DNA of 64,000 nt from Thysanoteuthis rhombus (GCA_963457665.1 OY735219.1:21902437-21966436); one strand, 5' to 3'. Shown: positions 52,116 through 63,680, counted from the first letter of the stretch. Numbers and translations are program-made. Notes: generated by a model not told the origin, from the letters alone.

Positions 52116-55100
52116 GTGCATATGAGCGTGGGCGCATATCTATGTGGTCATATATATGCATTCATATGGTATCAAAGATATCAGCCTCTCAAGCCAGGCA
52201 TCTGGAAATCACTCCTAATGTAAATAGTGGAGTTCAAGTTAAAAAATCTTTTCTAAGATTTGAAATGTTAGAATTCGTTACACTAACTGATGCAGAAGGT
52301 TTATGTGCGTCTGTAAATATTTCTGTATGTATATTTTTGTGTGCGTACACGTGTTTGTGTAATTGCATGTATATGTATGCTATATGAGCATTTATATAAA
52401 AACATAGAAACGAGCCTCTCAAACCAGGCATCAAGGAATCACTCCAGATGTAAATAGTAGTGTTCAAGATTTGACGTTATAATTCGATGCTTTGGCAGAC
52501 GAGGTAGGCTCGTGTGACTGTATGCGAGTAAGTATTTTATACTTTCGTGTATGTATGTGTGCATTTATGCAAAACAAGTACCTGTGGATATATACGTGTG
52601 CACGTATGTTTGTCTTTGTATGTATGTGTTTGTGGGTGACCATATGTTTGTAGATGCATATGTAACTTTTTCGCCACTTATAAATATGCTTTCGTACGAG
52701 AATATAGCATCGCGTCTCTCAAACCCGGCATCCTGAAATCATTCCCAAAGAAAGTCATATCACTAAGTGCAAGGTTTGAATGCTATGTGAGAATTTGTTA
52801 CACCAGCTTGCATAGCAGGTGCATGTGTGTACATATGTACGTGTGCTTTTGTATACAGATGAACTTATATGTACTGATGTGTGTGGGTTCATATGCATGT
52901 ATTCGTACGCATGGAATTGTGCATATGCATTTGAATTTTAAAATTCGTTACACCAGCTTGAGAAGCAGGTGCGTATGTACGTGTATCTGTGTGTATGCTT
53001 TTGTGTGTGCGCTTATGTGCGTGGATATGAACGTGGATATACTTGTATGAGGTCGAATATTTACATTCATATAATAACATAGAAATGATCCGCTCAAACC
53101 AGACGTCTGGAAATCGTAGCTAGTTACACAAGTTTGAAATGTTTTTTAAGATTTGACGGGTTAAAATTCGTTTCATCAGACGATGTAGCAGGTACATGTG
53201 TGTATGTATAAACATACATGTGTGTGTATACTTTCGTGTGCACATCTATGTATGCGAGCATAATTGAGTGGATGGCTATATAAGTCAATGTGTACATTTA
53301 GTTATGTGTGTATGCGTTTGCAGACGAGATTATGTGTGTGGATGTATATGTGAGTTTTTAGCAATTTATCTGTTGCATTCACACGAGGACATGGTAACGA
53401 GACTCTCGAACCCGACATCCTGAAATCGTTCCAAAATAGGTCACCTCACAATGTTCGAATGCATACATTTATATCAATGAGCCTCTTAAATCCGGCATCT
53501 GGAAATCACTGCAAATGTGATCACATTGAGATATTCGAGTTCTGGATATGACGTGTTTTATATGTTACACTTCGTTACACCAGCTTGCAGAGCAGGTGTG
53601 TCTGAGAATGCATGTTTATGTGTGTGTGTGTGCATACTTCTTTCTGTTCATGTATGTGCATTCATATGAATGCATGTGTGCGTGGATGCACACGACGTTA
53701 ATGGTCGTACATAGGTGGAAATGTCTAGGTATGTGAGGTTTGAAACGTGAGAATTTGTGAGACCAGTTTGCAAAGCAGGTGCCTATGGCTTTAAAGGTGA
53801 ATGTGTGTGTGTGTGTCTAGTTATGTGTGTATGCCGACGAGATTATGTGTGCAAGATCTTTCGCATCTGTTGCATTCACACGAGAATGTAGTAACGAAAC
53901 TCTCGAACCCAACATCCTGAAATTGTTCCAAAATAGGTGACTTCGCAATGTTCAAGTTTTGAATGTTATGGAAGGCTTGAAACGTGAGAATTCGTTACAC
54001 CAGCTTGCGAAACAGGTGCGTAGCGTGTGTGTGTATATATATATATATATATATGTAATTGTATGAAAACAGATTTATGTAAGAATGCCTATGTATGTAG
54101 GAAAAGATACAGATGTACCTGAGATTTAAAATCTTAGAATTCGTAACACCAGATTGCTAAGCAGGTGCGTATGCATATATATACGCATATATGAGTATGC
54201 AAGTGTGTGTGCGTGAGTATGCGTGTGTGTATGTGTGTGTTTTGTATATATGCATGCATATAAGCATAGGTGCATATGCACGTCGTTGGATATATGTATT
54301 CATATGATTACAAAGAAATGAGCCTCTCAAATCCGGCAGCTGAAAATAACTCCAAACGTAAATTGTTGAGTTCATATTGAAAGTGTTTTCGAACATTTGA
54401 AATGTTAGAATTCGTTACAACAGTTGATGGAGAAAGTGCATGTCTTTATGTACATTCATGTATATGTATACTTTCGTCTGCAGACGTGTGTGTGTGTGTG
54501 TGTGTGTGTGTGCATACGTATTTTCGTGGTTGTATGTATGCATTGACACTTGAATATAGCAATGAGCATCTCAAACCAGGCATCTGGAAATAACTTCAAA
54601 TTGTGTAATATGAAGTAGTTAAAGTTTTAGATATTATTAAAGTCTTTTGTATTGTACAATTCGTTACACAAACTTGCAAAGCAAGTGAATCAGTGTATTT
54701 TATTGTGCATAACTTAGTGTGTATTTAAGAGTGCATAATATGCATACATATGAGTGCAGTTGCATATGTATATGTATATACGGTCGAATATAGAAGAATA
54801 TGCATAGGTGGGGTTGAAATCATGAGAATCTATTACACCAGCTTGCAAAGCAGGTGCCTATGGGTATATACGCTTATGTGTGTGTATGGTTTTGTATATA
54901 TGCATATGCAGGTGATCATTGGTGCGTGGGTACGTATGTAACTTTTTCGCTACTTATACGCATACATTCATGCGAGAATATAGTAACGAGTCTCTCGGAC
55001 CCGGCATCCTGAAATCATTCCAAAAGTAAGTCATATTGCGAAGTTCAAGTTCTGACATGTGAGAATTCGTTACACCAGTTTGTGAAGCAGGTGTGCATGC

Positions 55101-55419
55101 GTGTGTGTGTGTGTGTGTGTATAAATATACGTATATATATGCGCATACGAGCGAACTTATATACGTGTACCTATGTGTGTGGCTGTGTATGTAATAAAAT
55201 GTTCATACGTGGGTGATATTTTAAGATGTTAGAATCCGTTACACCAGCTTGCGTTTGCGGAGCAGGTGTGCGTGTGTGCGTATCTACGTTTATGTGAGTG
55301 TTTGGTTTTGAGTGTGTCCGTGTGTATGTGATTGCGCATATGTACGGCTGTATGTGCACACGGTGGTGTGTAAGAGAATGTGGAACGCCAAGTGGTATTT
55401 GTCTGTGGTAACTTCTGGT

Positions 55420-55660
55420 CCAGCTGCAGCGACGACGACGACATATGCGACTGACTGCAAAAGAAAAAAAAATGGCAGCTGCCGACCGTCAGTGCAGAAA
55501 GCAGCAGGTGCGTCCTTCTTTGTTGGCGGGGGGAAAAAAACCTGACCGCCTGCCGCCAATGCGCGCATGCGTGAAAGGGTGTGTGAACGTAGTACGCATG
55601 CGTCAGCCACACTCAAATGCGGTTCAACAACGCCATGGCTAAGTGGCCAGAACGCGCAGA
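55420..55660. promoter_or_regulatory. CpG-richer patch with NRF1-like palindromes
   Basis: GCGCATGCG (55563-55571) and the perfect palindrome ACGCATGCGT (55594-55603) match the NRF1 consensus; AAATGGCAGCTGCC and GATGGCGGG words resemble YY1-type ATGGC sites. CpG is frequent here but rare around it. Promoter function is inferred from composition and motifs. No exon is recognised on either side. Confidence 0.3.
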
Positions 55661-55765
55661 GTCATGAACGTAATATCAAAAATCAAAAACGGATGGCGGG
55701 AAAAAAATATCCTTCTTTCATGTTGAACTGGTGAACTCCCGCTTTTTATAGAACAAGATCCTTCC

Positions 55766-56395
55766 TTTCATCATCATCATCATCATCATCAGTCTTTTAA
55801 CGTCCGTCGTTGGACATAGACCTTTCCCAGGATTCGCCACAATTCCCTATTATGGGTATCGCGGAGCCAGTATTTCCTGAATCTGTCCAGTTCATCTCTC
55901 CATCTTGTCTTCTGTCGGCAACGGTTTCGCATGTGATCTCTGGGGATCCATGTTGTGAGACGTGATGTCCATCAGTTGTCTTTCATTCTTGCAACATGGC
56001 CTGCCCATTACCATTTGAGTTTTTTAATAGTTTCTCTGATGTCACGAACACCTGTTTTCTTCCTTATATACTGTGCTGTCTTGTGATCTCTCCATGTAAG
56101 GTTGAGCATGATTCTCTCGTGCGCACGTTGCATACTTCTGAGTTTGCAAGCCTGTCTCTTGGTTTGGTTCCATGTTTCAGCTCCATAAGTGACTATCGGG
56201 AGAATGCATTAGTTGTATGCTCTTCTTTTTAGGATTATTGGGATCATCTGGTTTTTTAAAGTTGAGCTTGCTCTGCCAAAGGCTTGCCATCCCAAAGTGA
56301 TTCTTCGCTTGATTTCCTTCCCTTTTGAGGGTCTCATGGAGATTCGTTGTCCTAGGTAGATTTAGAGGTCTTGGGCTCATCTTATTAGTAAAGGC
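55766..56395 (-). pseudogene. RTE-like LINE reverse transcriptase 3' part with tail
   Basis: The plus strand starts with a CAT tail (ATCATCATCATC to 55791) and CAGTCTTTTAACGTCCGTCG, the reverse of the element 3' end. In minus orientation, upstream blocks run back through GGCAGGCCATGTTGCAAGAA, LRSMQ..HERIML, VTYGAETWNQTK-like sequence, the SLWQSKLNF-type segment and a start near AGCCCAAGACCTCTAAATCT. A 67-codon minus frame at 56177-56380 keeps part of it, in a frame-shifted reading. Length and breakpoints are close to those of the 13.9-kb copy. Confidence 0.85.
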
Positions 56396-56409
56396 TCTTC
56401 TTCAGTTCA

Positions 56410-56865
56410 TTATTAGGAATAGTCCACCAAAACTGTGAAAATCAATAAGGTAAAAAAACAAAAACATAGGTTTCTTCAGTTTTTCAGCAGGTCCGGCTGG
56501 CCGAATATATGTATGTATCGTGCGTGCAGGCCACACAAATTGAGTTAGAGGGGTGAAATTCTCAACATATGCTGTTAATTATGTCAAGGAAAAAGTTCCG
56601 TTTTTTTTTTTTCAAATATCTCCCCTAAATAAGTTTTTAGCCGGGAATTCAAGCTGCACGGCAAGTTTTCACTAAATTGATCCCTTAGTTCATGTCTAGC
56701 ATCATTCGCGTTTATTTTCTGAAAATTAAGACTTTTTTGAGTGATTACTGACCAACAAAAAGCGAGAGAAGTTACCTTTTCATTGATCAACCTTAACAAA
56801 ACATGATGCCAAGCGACATTGAACCAATGACAGTTTCTATTGAGTAATTAACCAGACGTTTTTTA
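56410..56865 (+). repeat. Family T repeat, full length
   Basis: GTCCACCAAAACTGTGAAAA, CATAGGTTTCTTCAGTTTTT, GGTCCGGCTGGCCGA, ATTGAGTTAGAGGGGTGAAA, AAACATGATGCCAAGCGACA and TTTCTATTGAGTAATTAACC occur in order. Confidence 0.85.
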
Positions 56866-56929
56866 CTTTTTTGTAAGTAAAGGCTTGTTTACAAACTGAA
56901 CTCCTCACCTTTTTGTGTTGATTTAGTTT

Positions 56930-57245
56930 TTCTAACAACAATGACGACAACAATCCTCAACAAATTCAGGAGAGTCAACTCTTCACAGTTTGTCGTTTCA
57001 CGTTAAGCCAAACCGATTTATAAAATTAAGATTTCCCTTTAGTTGATTGAAATCAAGACCAAGTGATCGGTGAGCATCTCGCTTACCAACTGAGCCAAAC
57101 TGATAAGCGTTATATACCCACCAAAATATGGTCCAAATATTTATTGATACTTATTTCATTCTAACTAATAAATGCATTTATACTAAAAAAATTCAGATGG
57201 AATAGATATTGGAGTGGAGTTTGGCCTTTCTGCAGCCAGACTTGT
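56930..57245 (-). repeat. tRNA-derived SINE S1, clearest A-box
   Basis: Minus strand: TGGCTGCAGAAAGGCCAAAC start, then AGTTTGGCTCAGTTGGTAAG, which contains the exact pol III A-box TGGCTCAGTTGG, then CACTTGGTCTTGATTTCAAT (B-box-like), and a 3' end GAGGATTGTTGTCGTCATTG. This is the most tRNA-like S1 copy. Confidence 0.75.
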
Positions 57246-57252
57246 TCTATTT

Positions 57253-57292
57253 TGATGATCAGGCTTTAAAGGTCCGTTGTTGGACATAACAT
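57253..57292 (-). pseudogene. RTE-like LINE, 3'-most 40 bases
   Basis: GATGATCAGGCTTTAAAGGT and CCGTTGTTGGACATAAC match only the extreme 3' end of the LINE in reverse: a severely 5'-truncated insertion. Confidence 0.6.
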
Positions 57293-57475
57293 CCCGGCCA
57301 AAAGGAGATGTAAGACATGGGAGAGGGGTTCATCTCACTTTATGGTTCCGATTTGAGTGTTGTAATCATCAAGATGTTATAAAGGACAACAACAAAACAT
57401 TCATCAATTAGTAATGCTTGTTAGACATAATTATCGAGCTGAGATGCGGGTAGCCTAATGATTAACAGCTAACAC

Positions 57476-58818
<1,343 letters not shown>

Positions 58819-58842
58819 TATGTTTAAAGAAATGGACAGAAT

Positions 58843-59013
58843 GATTATAAATTGCGTTATATTATATAGAAACTGTAATTCGAAATGTTCTCCCGTCATT
58901 ATACGGTTAATGTTTCGCTTGGCTATTTATTCTCAAAGTGATACATCAATCGTTTAATGACAGGAGATAATTTCGAATAAGAGTTATAATATAATGTAAC
59001 GCAATTTATAATC
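58843..59013. repeat. Fold-back of the SINE S3 body
   Basis: Left arm 58843-58897 (GATTATAAATTGCGTTATAT, TATAGAAACTGTAATTCG, AAATGTTCTCC) and right arm 58960-59013 (GGAGATAATTTCGAATAAGA, GTTATAATATAATGTAACGC, AATTTATAATC) are inverted copies separated by about 60 bases. The arms match 28441-28500 and 30755-30830. Confidence 0.8.
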
Positions 59014-59754
59014 ACACATAACCTAAAAAGCTTTATAGCTTTAAAAACTGAATATATTAAAAGATAAATTTGTGTCATTTCCGTCTCTTATCTCTCAATA
59101 TCTGTTAATGTAATTTATGTAATTTTCTTCAGTATTTTTCATGTTTAACACAGAATTTGATTTCATGGTACTATGCTCTGATTAAAATATATAGCTTTAT
59201 TTTATCATTTTTAGGGCCATGTTATACTACACGTTGTTTGTTGTTTTATATAGGGTATTATTATAATGTATTGTATATGGATGTTTTATATATATATATG
59301 TTGTTGAAAGAAAGAAAAAAACTTGAGAGAAAGCAGGTATGACATCTAAAAAATCTGTTAGTTTTTTAGTAGGCGTGTAGGTGTTGGCTACTTCCAGATT
59401 GCAAACCCTCTAAATGCATTGATTTTGAAATAGGATCATAAATAGATACAACACATTACAACACCAACATGTAAGGAATTGACTAACAGCCAAAAGTCCA
59501 TTTGAGTAATAGCATAAGCACACACATAATACCCGATTCTAAAAAAAAAATTCTCCTGAGAACTGACCATTTTAATCTCGACTTCTTCCTCTCAGTGCCA
59601 CTCCTCATCTAAAACAAGCCCAACACCCACAGAGACAGGAAATGAATACCTCTGAACCCTCCTCTTACAAACCCATCTTATTTCGAACCAAACTTGACTC
59701 TCACCGGCACAGAATAAACACCCTCCCTCCCACTCCAACCAAACAACACAGAAA
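59014..59754. other. No gene seen
   Basis: AT-rich, then a C/A-rich stretch at 59580-59750. No repeat was recognised. Confidence 0.35.
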
Positions 59755-59965
59755 TATACCCATTTCTTTCCTCAACCTAAAACATGTAAACAGCAATTTT
59801 TTTTTCTGAACTGCTGAAAGTTTTTCTCTAAAAAGGATAGTTGGCACCCGTCGAAATGCATCAAAACATGCCCATGTAATAATGAAAAAATGAGCTATAA
59901 ATCTTGCTTTCTCTCGGGTTTTTCTCTTCACCTTCCAATTGTCACTTTCATCCACATTCTGTCAG
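59755..59965 (+). repeat. Family X repeat
   Basis: CCCATTTCTTTCCTCAACCT, AACATGTAAACAGCAATTTT, TTGGCACCCGTCGAAATGCA, TCTCGGGTTTTTCTCTTCAC, CTTCCAATTGTCACTTTC and TGTCAGGTCAGAT, matching 38390-38590. Confidence 0.75.
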
Positions 59966-60007
59966 GTCAGATCACTTCACATCCTCAATATAAACTTATA
60001 TATATAT

Positions 60008-60071
60008 ATGATAAAATAATAGATTCACTGTACAATCACTTTTATGTTTCTGTCTTTTGGGGTTACTTCAG
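60008..60071 (-). ncRNA. Degenerate hammerhead-like motif H4
   Basis: On the minus strand, CTGAAGTAACCCC aligns with the CTGATGA plus stem II start, AGACAGAAACAT aligns with the GAAAC box, and TTGTACAGTGAATC aligns with the cleavage-site region TGTGTAGCGAATC. Total length equals that of H1 and H3. The first core box is altered at several positions, so it cannot be active. Confidence 0.35.
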
Positions 60072-60089
60072 CGGAATAGTTTGATTTAT

Positions 60090-60170
60090 TTGGATCTTTA
60101 CTTTAAATAAATGCTGAATGTATAGAGCACTTTATGAAATAAACCCACCACACATCGAATATTGAATCAG
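60090..60170 (+). repeat. 3' tail of hammerhead-associated repeat
   Basis: AATGCTGAATGTATAGAGCA, CTTTATGAAATAAACCCACC, CACATCGAATATTG. It is on the opposite strand to H4, as expected if the right half of an original palindrome was deleted. Confidence 0.7.
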
Positions 60171-60194
60171 TGATTTGTTCTTTGGTATATATTT

Positions 60195-60265
60195 ATACAA
60201 AGAGAAAGATCGATAAAGAGAGAGGGGAGAGAGGGGGAGAGAGAGGAAGAGAGAGATAGTCAAGA
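60195..60265. repeat. GA-rich tract
   Basis: AGAGAGGGGAGAGAGGGGGA-like low-complexity sequence. Confidence 0.85.
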
Positions 60266-60488
60266 ATACTTTTTAGCTTCAAAGACTAAATATATAAGAG
60301 AAAAAATTCTAAAGATTTTGTGTCATTTCTTCCAACTATTTTCCTATATCTGTTAATATATTTTTTCAATAGTTTTTATATTTACACAGAATCAATTATT
60401 ATAGTACTATGTGATCATCAATTGTTTATCATGTAACGGTTTCGGAGATTTGAAAACAAAACAGTTTTATCAACACACACATATACAC

Positions 60489-60489
<1 letters not shown>

Positions 60490-60523
<34 letters not shown>
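60490..60523. repeat. (TA)n microsatellite
   Basis: Pure TA run preceded by ACACACACATATACACG. Confidence 0.95.
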
Positions 60524-60527
<4 letters not shown>

Positions 60528-60689
60528 TCTCTCTCGATTCTGATTGTAAAAAAAACAGTTGTTTCATATCCTTGTTTTAATTAAATAAACTTTTGATAAA
60601 CTTTTTCGGTTAGAATTATTTATTTATTTTGTTGAAACTTCGTCAATCAGCCAACTTCACCAATTTGTTGTAACATATGTATATTAAAA

Positions 60690-61195
60690 ACTCTTATTAA
60701 AAACAGTCTATCTGTCAGGCTATCTATGTACGTACAGGTAGCGCCAATGGAGCTAAAGGTCTGAAAATCTAAACATTCACTCCTTATTATATCTTGAGAC
60801 ATTTTTTTGACCCCTTCCTCCAAGTAGGCTCTTAGTGGGGACTCAATCTGCAATCTAAGTTTAAGTTGAATTAATCCATTAGTTTATGTCCGAGAGAATC
60901 CGTCTTTATTTGTATTTTCTTTTTTCTTTTTTTTCCCGAAAATTCGGACTTTTTTTAGTGATCACTAACTAACAAAAGGCGACAGAGATAATATTTATTG
61001 ATCACCCATTTTTCCAATTTTTGAAGTAATTAACATGGCATACTGCAGCAAGACGTTGGTCATTTATCGGTCTCTATTGAGTGACTAATCTGATAATTGT
61101 ATCTGATGAATATCCACATAGTCGGCCTGCCAGTCAGCTAGACCAAATTAAAAACTGAAAGAAACTCATGCTAATCGTTTTGGTTGACAGTCACT
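60690..61195 (+). repeat. Family T repeat followed by an inverted partial copy
   Basis: Forward copy to about 61092: GTCTGAAAATCTAAACATTC, ACTCCTTATTATATC, TCAATCTGCAATCTAAG, GGTCTCTATTGAGTGACTAA. Directly after it, GCCAGTCAGCTAGACC, AAAACTGAAAGAAACTCATG and CGTTTTGGTTGACAGTC are the reverse of the family's 5' end. The forward copy lacks most of its own 5' end. Confidence 0.8.
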
Positions 61196-61934
61196 AATGT
61201 TGAAATCTGCCTCTGTATAATTAGTGCTTCACTCGTTTAAAGACATTCATCTTATTTTGATCGATAATTATTGATGATTTTATTTGATCAATTAAACTGA
61301 ATTCATCTCCTTTCCTCGTCAAACAAACCGGATGCCCAATGTAAAGCGACCATTAACGACTTCCTATCTGACTCAAATCTTCATTGGGACCTCGCTTAAG
61401 AAGTCTTTCCGGCGAAGTAAACTTATACGCCGTGAATACCTACCTTTCCAATTAGATATCTATCTTCATTAATGTTTGACTAGTATTCTTTTTCATCTTA
61501 ATGTTCGTTGTTTTTCATTGCAAATACTCAGACCGCCAGACATCGTTGATCGGATCGGATATAAAGAATAAGACAAACTAAGTACGGCATCTACTCTGCT
61601 GATTGAGCGACCAAAGCCCTCAGGGTTGGCAGTGGATCAAATCTTGATTTCATTCTTTAATCCCCCCCCCCCCCGATTTCTATGTCTCTTATTTGTCATT
61701 GTTTTTATAAACACAAGTAGTAGTGATAGTAGAGATATTATATTCAATTTTCATTAGGAAAACAATGGCGACCATATTCAATTTTTAGTTAATGATTTTT
61801 TTTAGATTATTAATAATTTTTGCTACTATTTAACTTCATCTAATTGTTGTTGCTTTTATCGCAACTGAACTCTGGCTGGGTACTCTTATACGGTGAGTAG
61901 ACAGATAAATTAATGGCGTACATAAAGAATACGT
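61196..61934. other. No gene seen; poly-C run
   Basis: A run of 12 C at 61663-61674; otherwise AT-rich. No recognised family. Confidence 0.35.
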
Positions 61935-61995
61935 TCAAGGTGAGAATCGAACAGACGACTCTCTACATCGGAGAGTGGCCCGCTTAGGTAAATGG
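61935..61995 (-). repeat. tRNA-like sequence with B-box
   Basis: Minus strand: AAGCGGGCCACTCTCCGATG, TAGAGAGTCGTCTGTTCGAT, TCTCACCTTG, with the B-box-like GTTCGATTCTC. An upstream ATTTACCTAAGCGG could be a poor A-box. Probably a SINE head. Confidence 0.45.
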
Positions 61996-62149
61996 TAGCA
62001 AACATTGTTATTGATGATTTATAATGCTTCATTAACTAAAAAAGTGAAGATAAAATTGGATTGAACTATCAAACATAGCACAGAGGAGACCACGGATGGG
62101 GAGCGAGTTTAAGGGTTTGATTTTTACTTAACCTTGACACAAAGTTCCA

Positions 62150-62235
62150 ATAGTTTAGTAGAAAGAGTGCTCTCGCGTTAAGCGATCAACGCTTCGGTAT
62201 AGAAGGTCGTGTGTTCGATTCTCACCTGGAAATTA
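62150..62235 (+). repeat. tRNA-like sequence with long variable arm
   Basis: TAGTTTAGTAGAAAGAGTGC (D-arm-like), TCGCGTTAAGCGA (a possible anticodon hairpin), a variable-arm-like CAACGCTTCGGTATAGAAGG, then GTCGTGTGTTCGATTCTCAC with the same B-box-like GTTCGATTCTC as at 61.95 kb. A stem mismatch argues for a SINE or pseudogene, not a functional tRNA. Confidence 0.45.
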
Positions 62236-62749
62236 TTCCTTATTCCGATCTGCTCAGTTAATTTGTCGATTAATAATAATGATTCATGGTACCTCACGCA
62301 CTGAAATAGATGAAAATAAAATTAGTATTTCTTTTATCTTAATTTTAGTTGCTTTTCATTGCAACTGCTCGGTCCGTCAGTCTACAACAGTGAGTAAAAA
62401 GAGCGAATCGGAATGCTCCAGGAAAGAAAATCAAGATACTATTACTATTACAGATATCTATTCTTTTGCTGAATTTTTGTTTTTGAACTTTTGTTTTGTT
62501 CAACATGTTTTCCTTCCATTTTGGTCAACCTAAGTAAGGCCTTGCGGTCACTTTCCCCATCAAAGGGTTAGTAAAAAAAAAAAAAAGAAAAAAAAGGGTG
62601 ATTATTTTTACCACATGATTAAGACAAGTAAATACACGTTAAGATAGTTTGTTGATGTTAAAATCATAAAAGCTGGAAGCACTAAAACCTGACATGTTTA
62701 AAACGAAGATAAAAAAGCAATGAGATCGTTAAAATGACTTATTAGAGTT
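62236..62749. other. No gene called
   Basis: An 84-codon plus frame (62279-62533) has no recognisable domain. Poly-A at 62574-62596. Confidence 0.35.
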
Positions 62750-63110
62750 AGAGACACTAAAATGGAGAACATTAAGAACCATAAAAAGAATACCATTGGG
62801 TAGGACACTTTTCCATCTCGGATTTAAAAAAAGATCTAGGCTGCACTGGTTGGGGAAAACATTCAGAAGAGAATTTATTCCACATATCAGCTGTTCTTAA
62901 GTGAAAAAAAAACATTAACATGGAACTTGATGGTGCAAATGCTTGGTATATCCCCAAAGTATGGATCTGCCTTGTTAGCTGAACATTCATTTTATATGTT
63001 TGACATGGACTCTTTTTCTTGTCATCCTCGGAGAAAGGCTGGAGGGAACACAGCCGAAAGGTTGTGAAAGCCAAATAGAAAAAAACAACAAAAACAAAAA
63101 AATAAAAACC
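62750..63110 (-). pseudogene. Possible LINE reverse transcriptase C-terminal remnant (different family)
   Basis: A 100-codon minus frame (62772-63074) ends with HLRTADMWNKFSSECF and RSFFKSEMEKCPTQWYS, which resembles the R..D.WN.LP....A.S...FK..L motif at the end of jockey/CR1-like LINE reverse transcriptases. The rest of the frame does not match, so this is a tentative remnant, distinct from the RTE-like copies. Confidence 0.35.
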
Positions 63111-63244
63111 AACTTATTGATCCGAACAAGATCACGTATAATGATTAAAACACTCCTTCTAACAAAATCCAGACAATGATTATCAGTAAAATACAATCGA
63201 TCTATTTACACGGCAGCTAAAATGTTAAAAGGCAGACCCATGAA

Positions 63245-63597
63245 CATCATCATCAGCTGCAGTGAGTTTATTTAAAATCAGTCAAGATTTACTATATCTC
63301 TCTATCGTGGACATCGCCGAGCAAATATCTTATGAACCTTTCTAAATCACCACGTGATCTTATCTGCAATTCTGCATATAATCTTTGGGGATGCTATGAG
63401 TTGTGATCTCCAGCAGTTGACTGAAATTCTTGCAACATCACCCGCTCATCTCCATTTGAGTTTTTCTAATGCATTCTATGATATCTCGGTCCCCGCTCTT
63501 CTCTAATATATTGTGCTGTCTTGTGATCTCTCCATGTGATGTTAAGCATGATTCTCCCCTGCGCATGTTGCATGGTTCTCAGTTTGAGGGTCTATCT

Positions 63598-63629
<32 letters not shown>

Positions 63630-63680
63630 TTTGGTAAGGTTTGGTATTGTTTCATCTCCATAGGTGACTATGATTGTATT
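63245..63680 (-). pseudogene. RTE-like LINE 3' part with tail
   Basis: The plus strand starts with CATCATCATCAG, the reverse of the 3' GATGAT tail. Minus-strand blocks: GATGAGCGGGTGATGTTGCA, GAGATCACAACTCATAGCAT, GAGATATCATAGAATGCATT, GGAGAGATCACAAGACAGCA, TGAGAACCATGCAACATGCG, CATAGTCACCTATGGAGATG. An inserted T/A run at 63600-63632 splits the VTYG block from the LRTM block. Confidence 0.8.

Larger units (their letters stand above)
51290..55290 (+). repeat. Composite two-box array, ~4 kb
   Basis: Two motifs alternate irregularly through the whole stretch. Box 1, GAATTCGTTACACCAGCTTG plus CGAAGCAGGTG, occurs about 17 times with changes (for example 51564, 52797, 52951, 53571, 53990, 54831, 55067, 55235). 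Box 2, AACGAGCCTCTCAAACCCGG plus CATCTGGAAATCACTCCAAA, occurs about 11 times (for example 51311, 52181, 52412, 53396, 54315, 54986). Box 2 exists in a CATCTGGAAATCACTCC form and a CATCCTGAAATCATTCC form. Degenerate TGTGTATG-rich DNA fills the gaps. The frames within it (about 60-100 codons) are not conserved between units, so I read it as non-coding. Confidence 0.8.

Noticed and set aside
51554..54941. Cysteine/tyrosine-rich 60-99-codon frames recurring in the two-box array (for example RICYTSLHSRC)
   Set aside because: They recur only because the DNA box CGTTACACCAGCTTGC recurs; the frame is not held between units and no continuous protein results.
51290..55290. Array of repeats with spacers resembling a CRISPR
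   Set aside because: Spacers are low-complexity and variable in length (tens to hundreds of bases), repeats are diverged, and the context is a eukaryotic genome without cas genes.
62150..62235. Functional serine/leucine-type tRNA gene
   Set aside because: T-stem mismatch and no convincing acceptor stem; the same B-box occurs in a nearby inverted SINE-like sequence.
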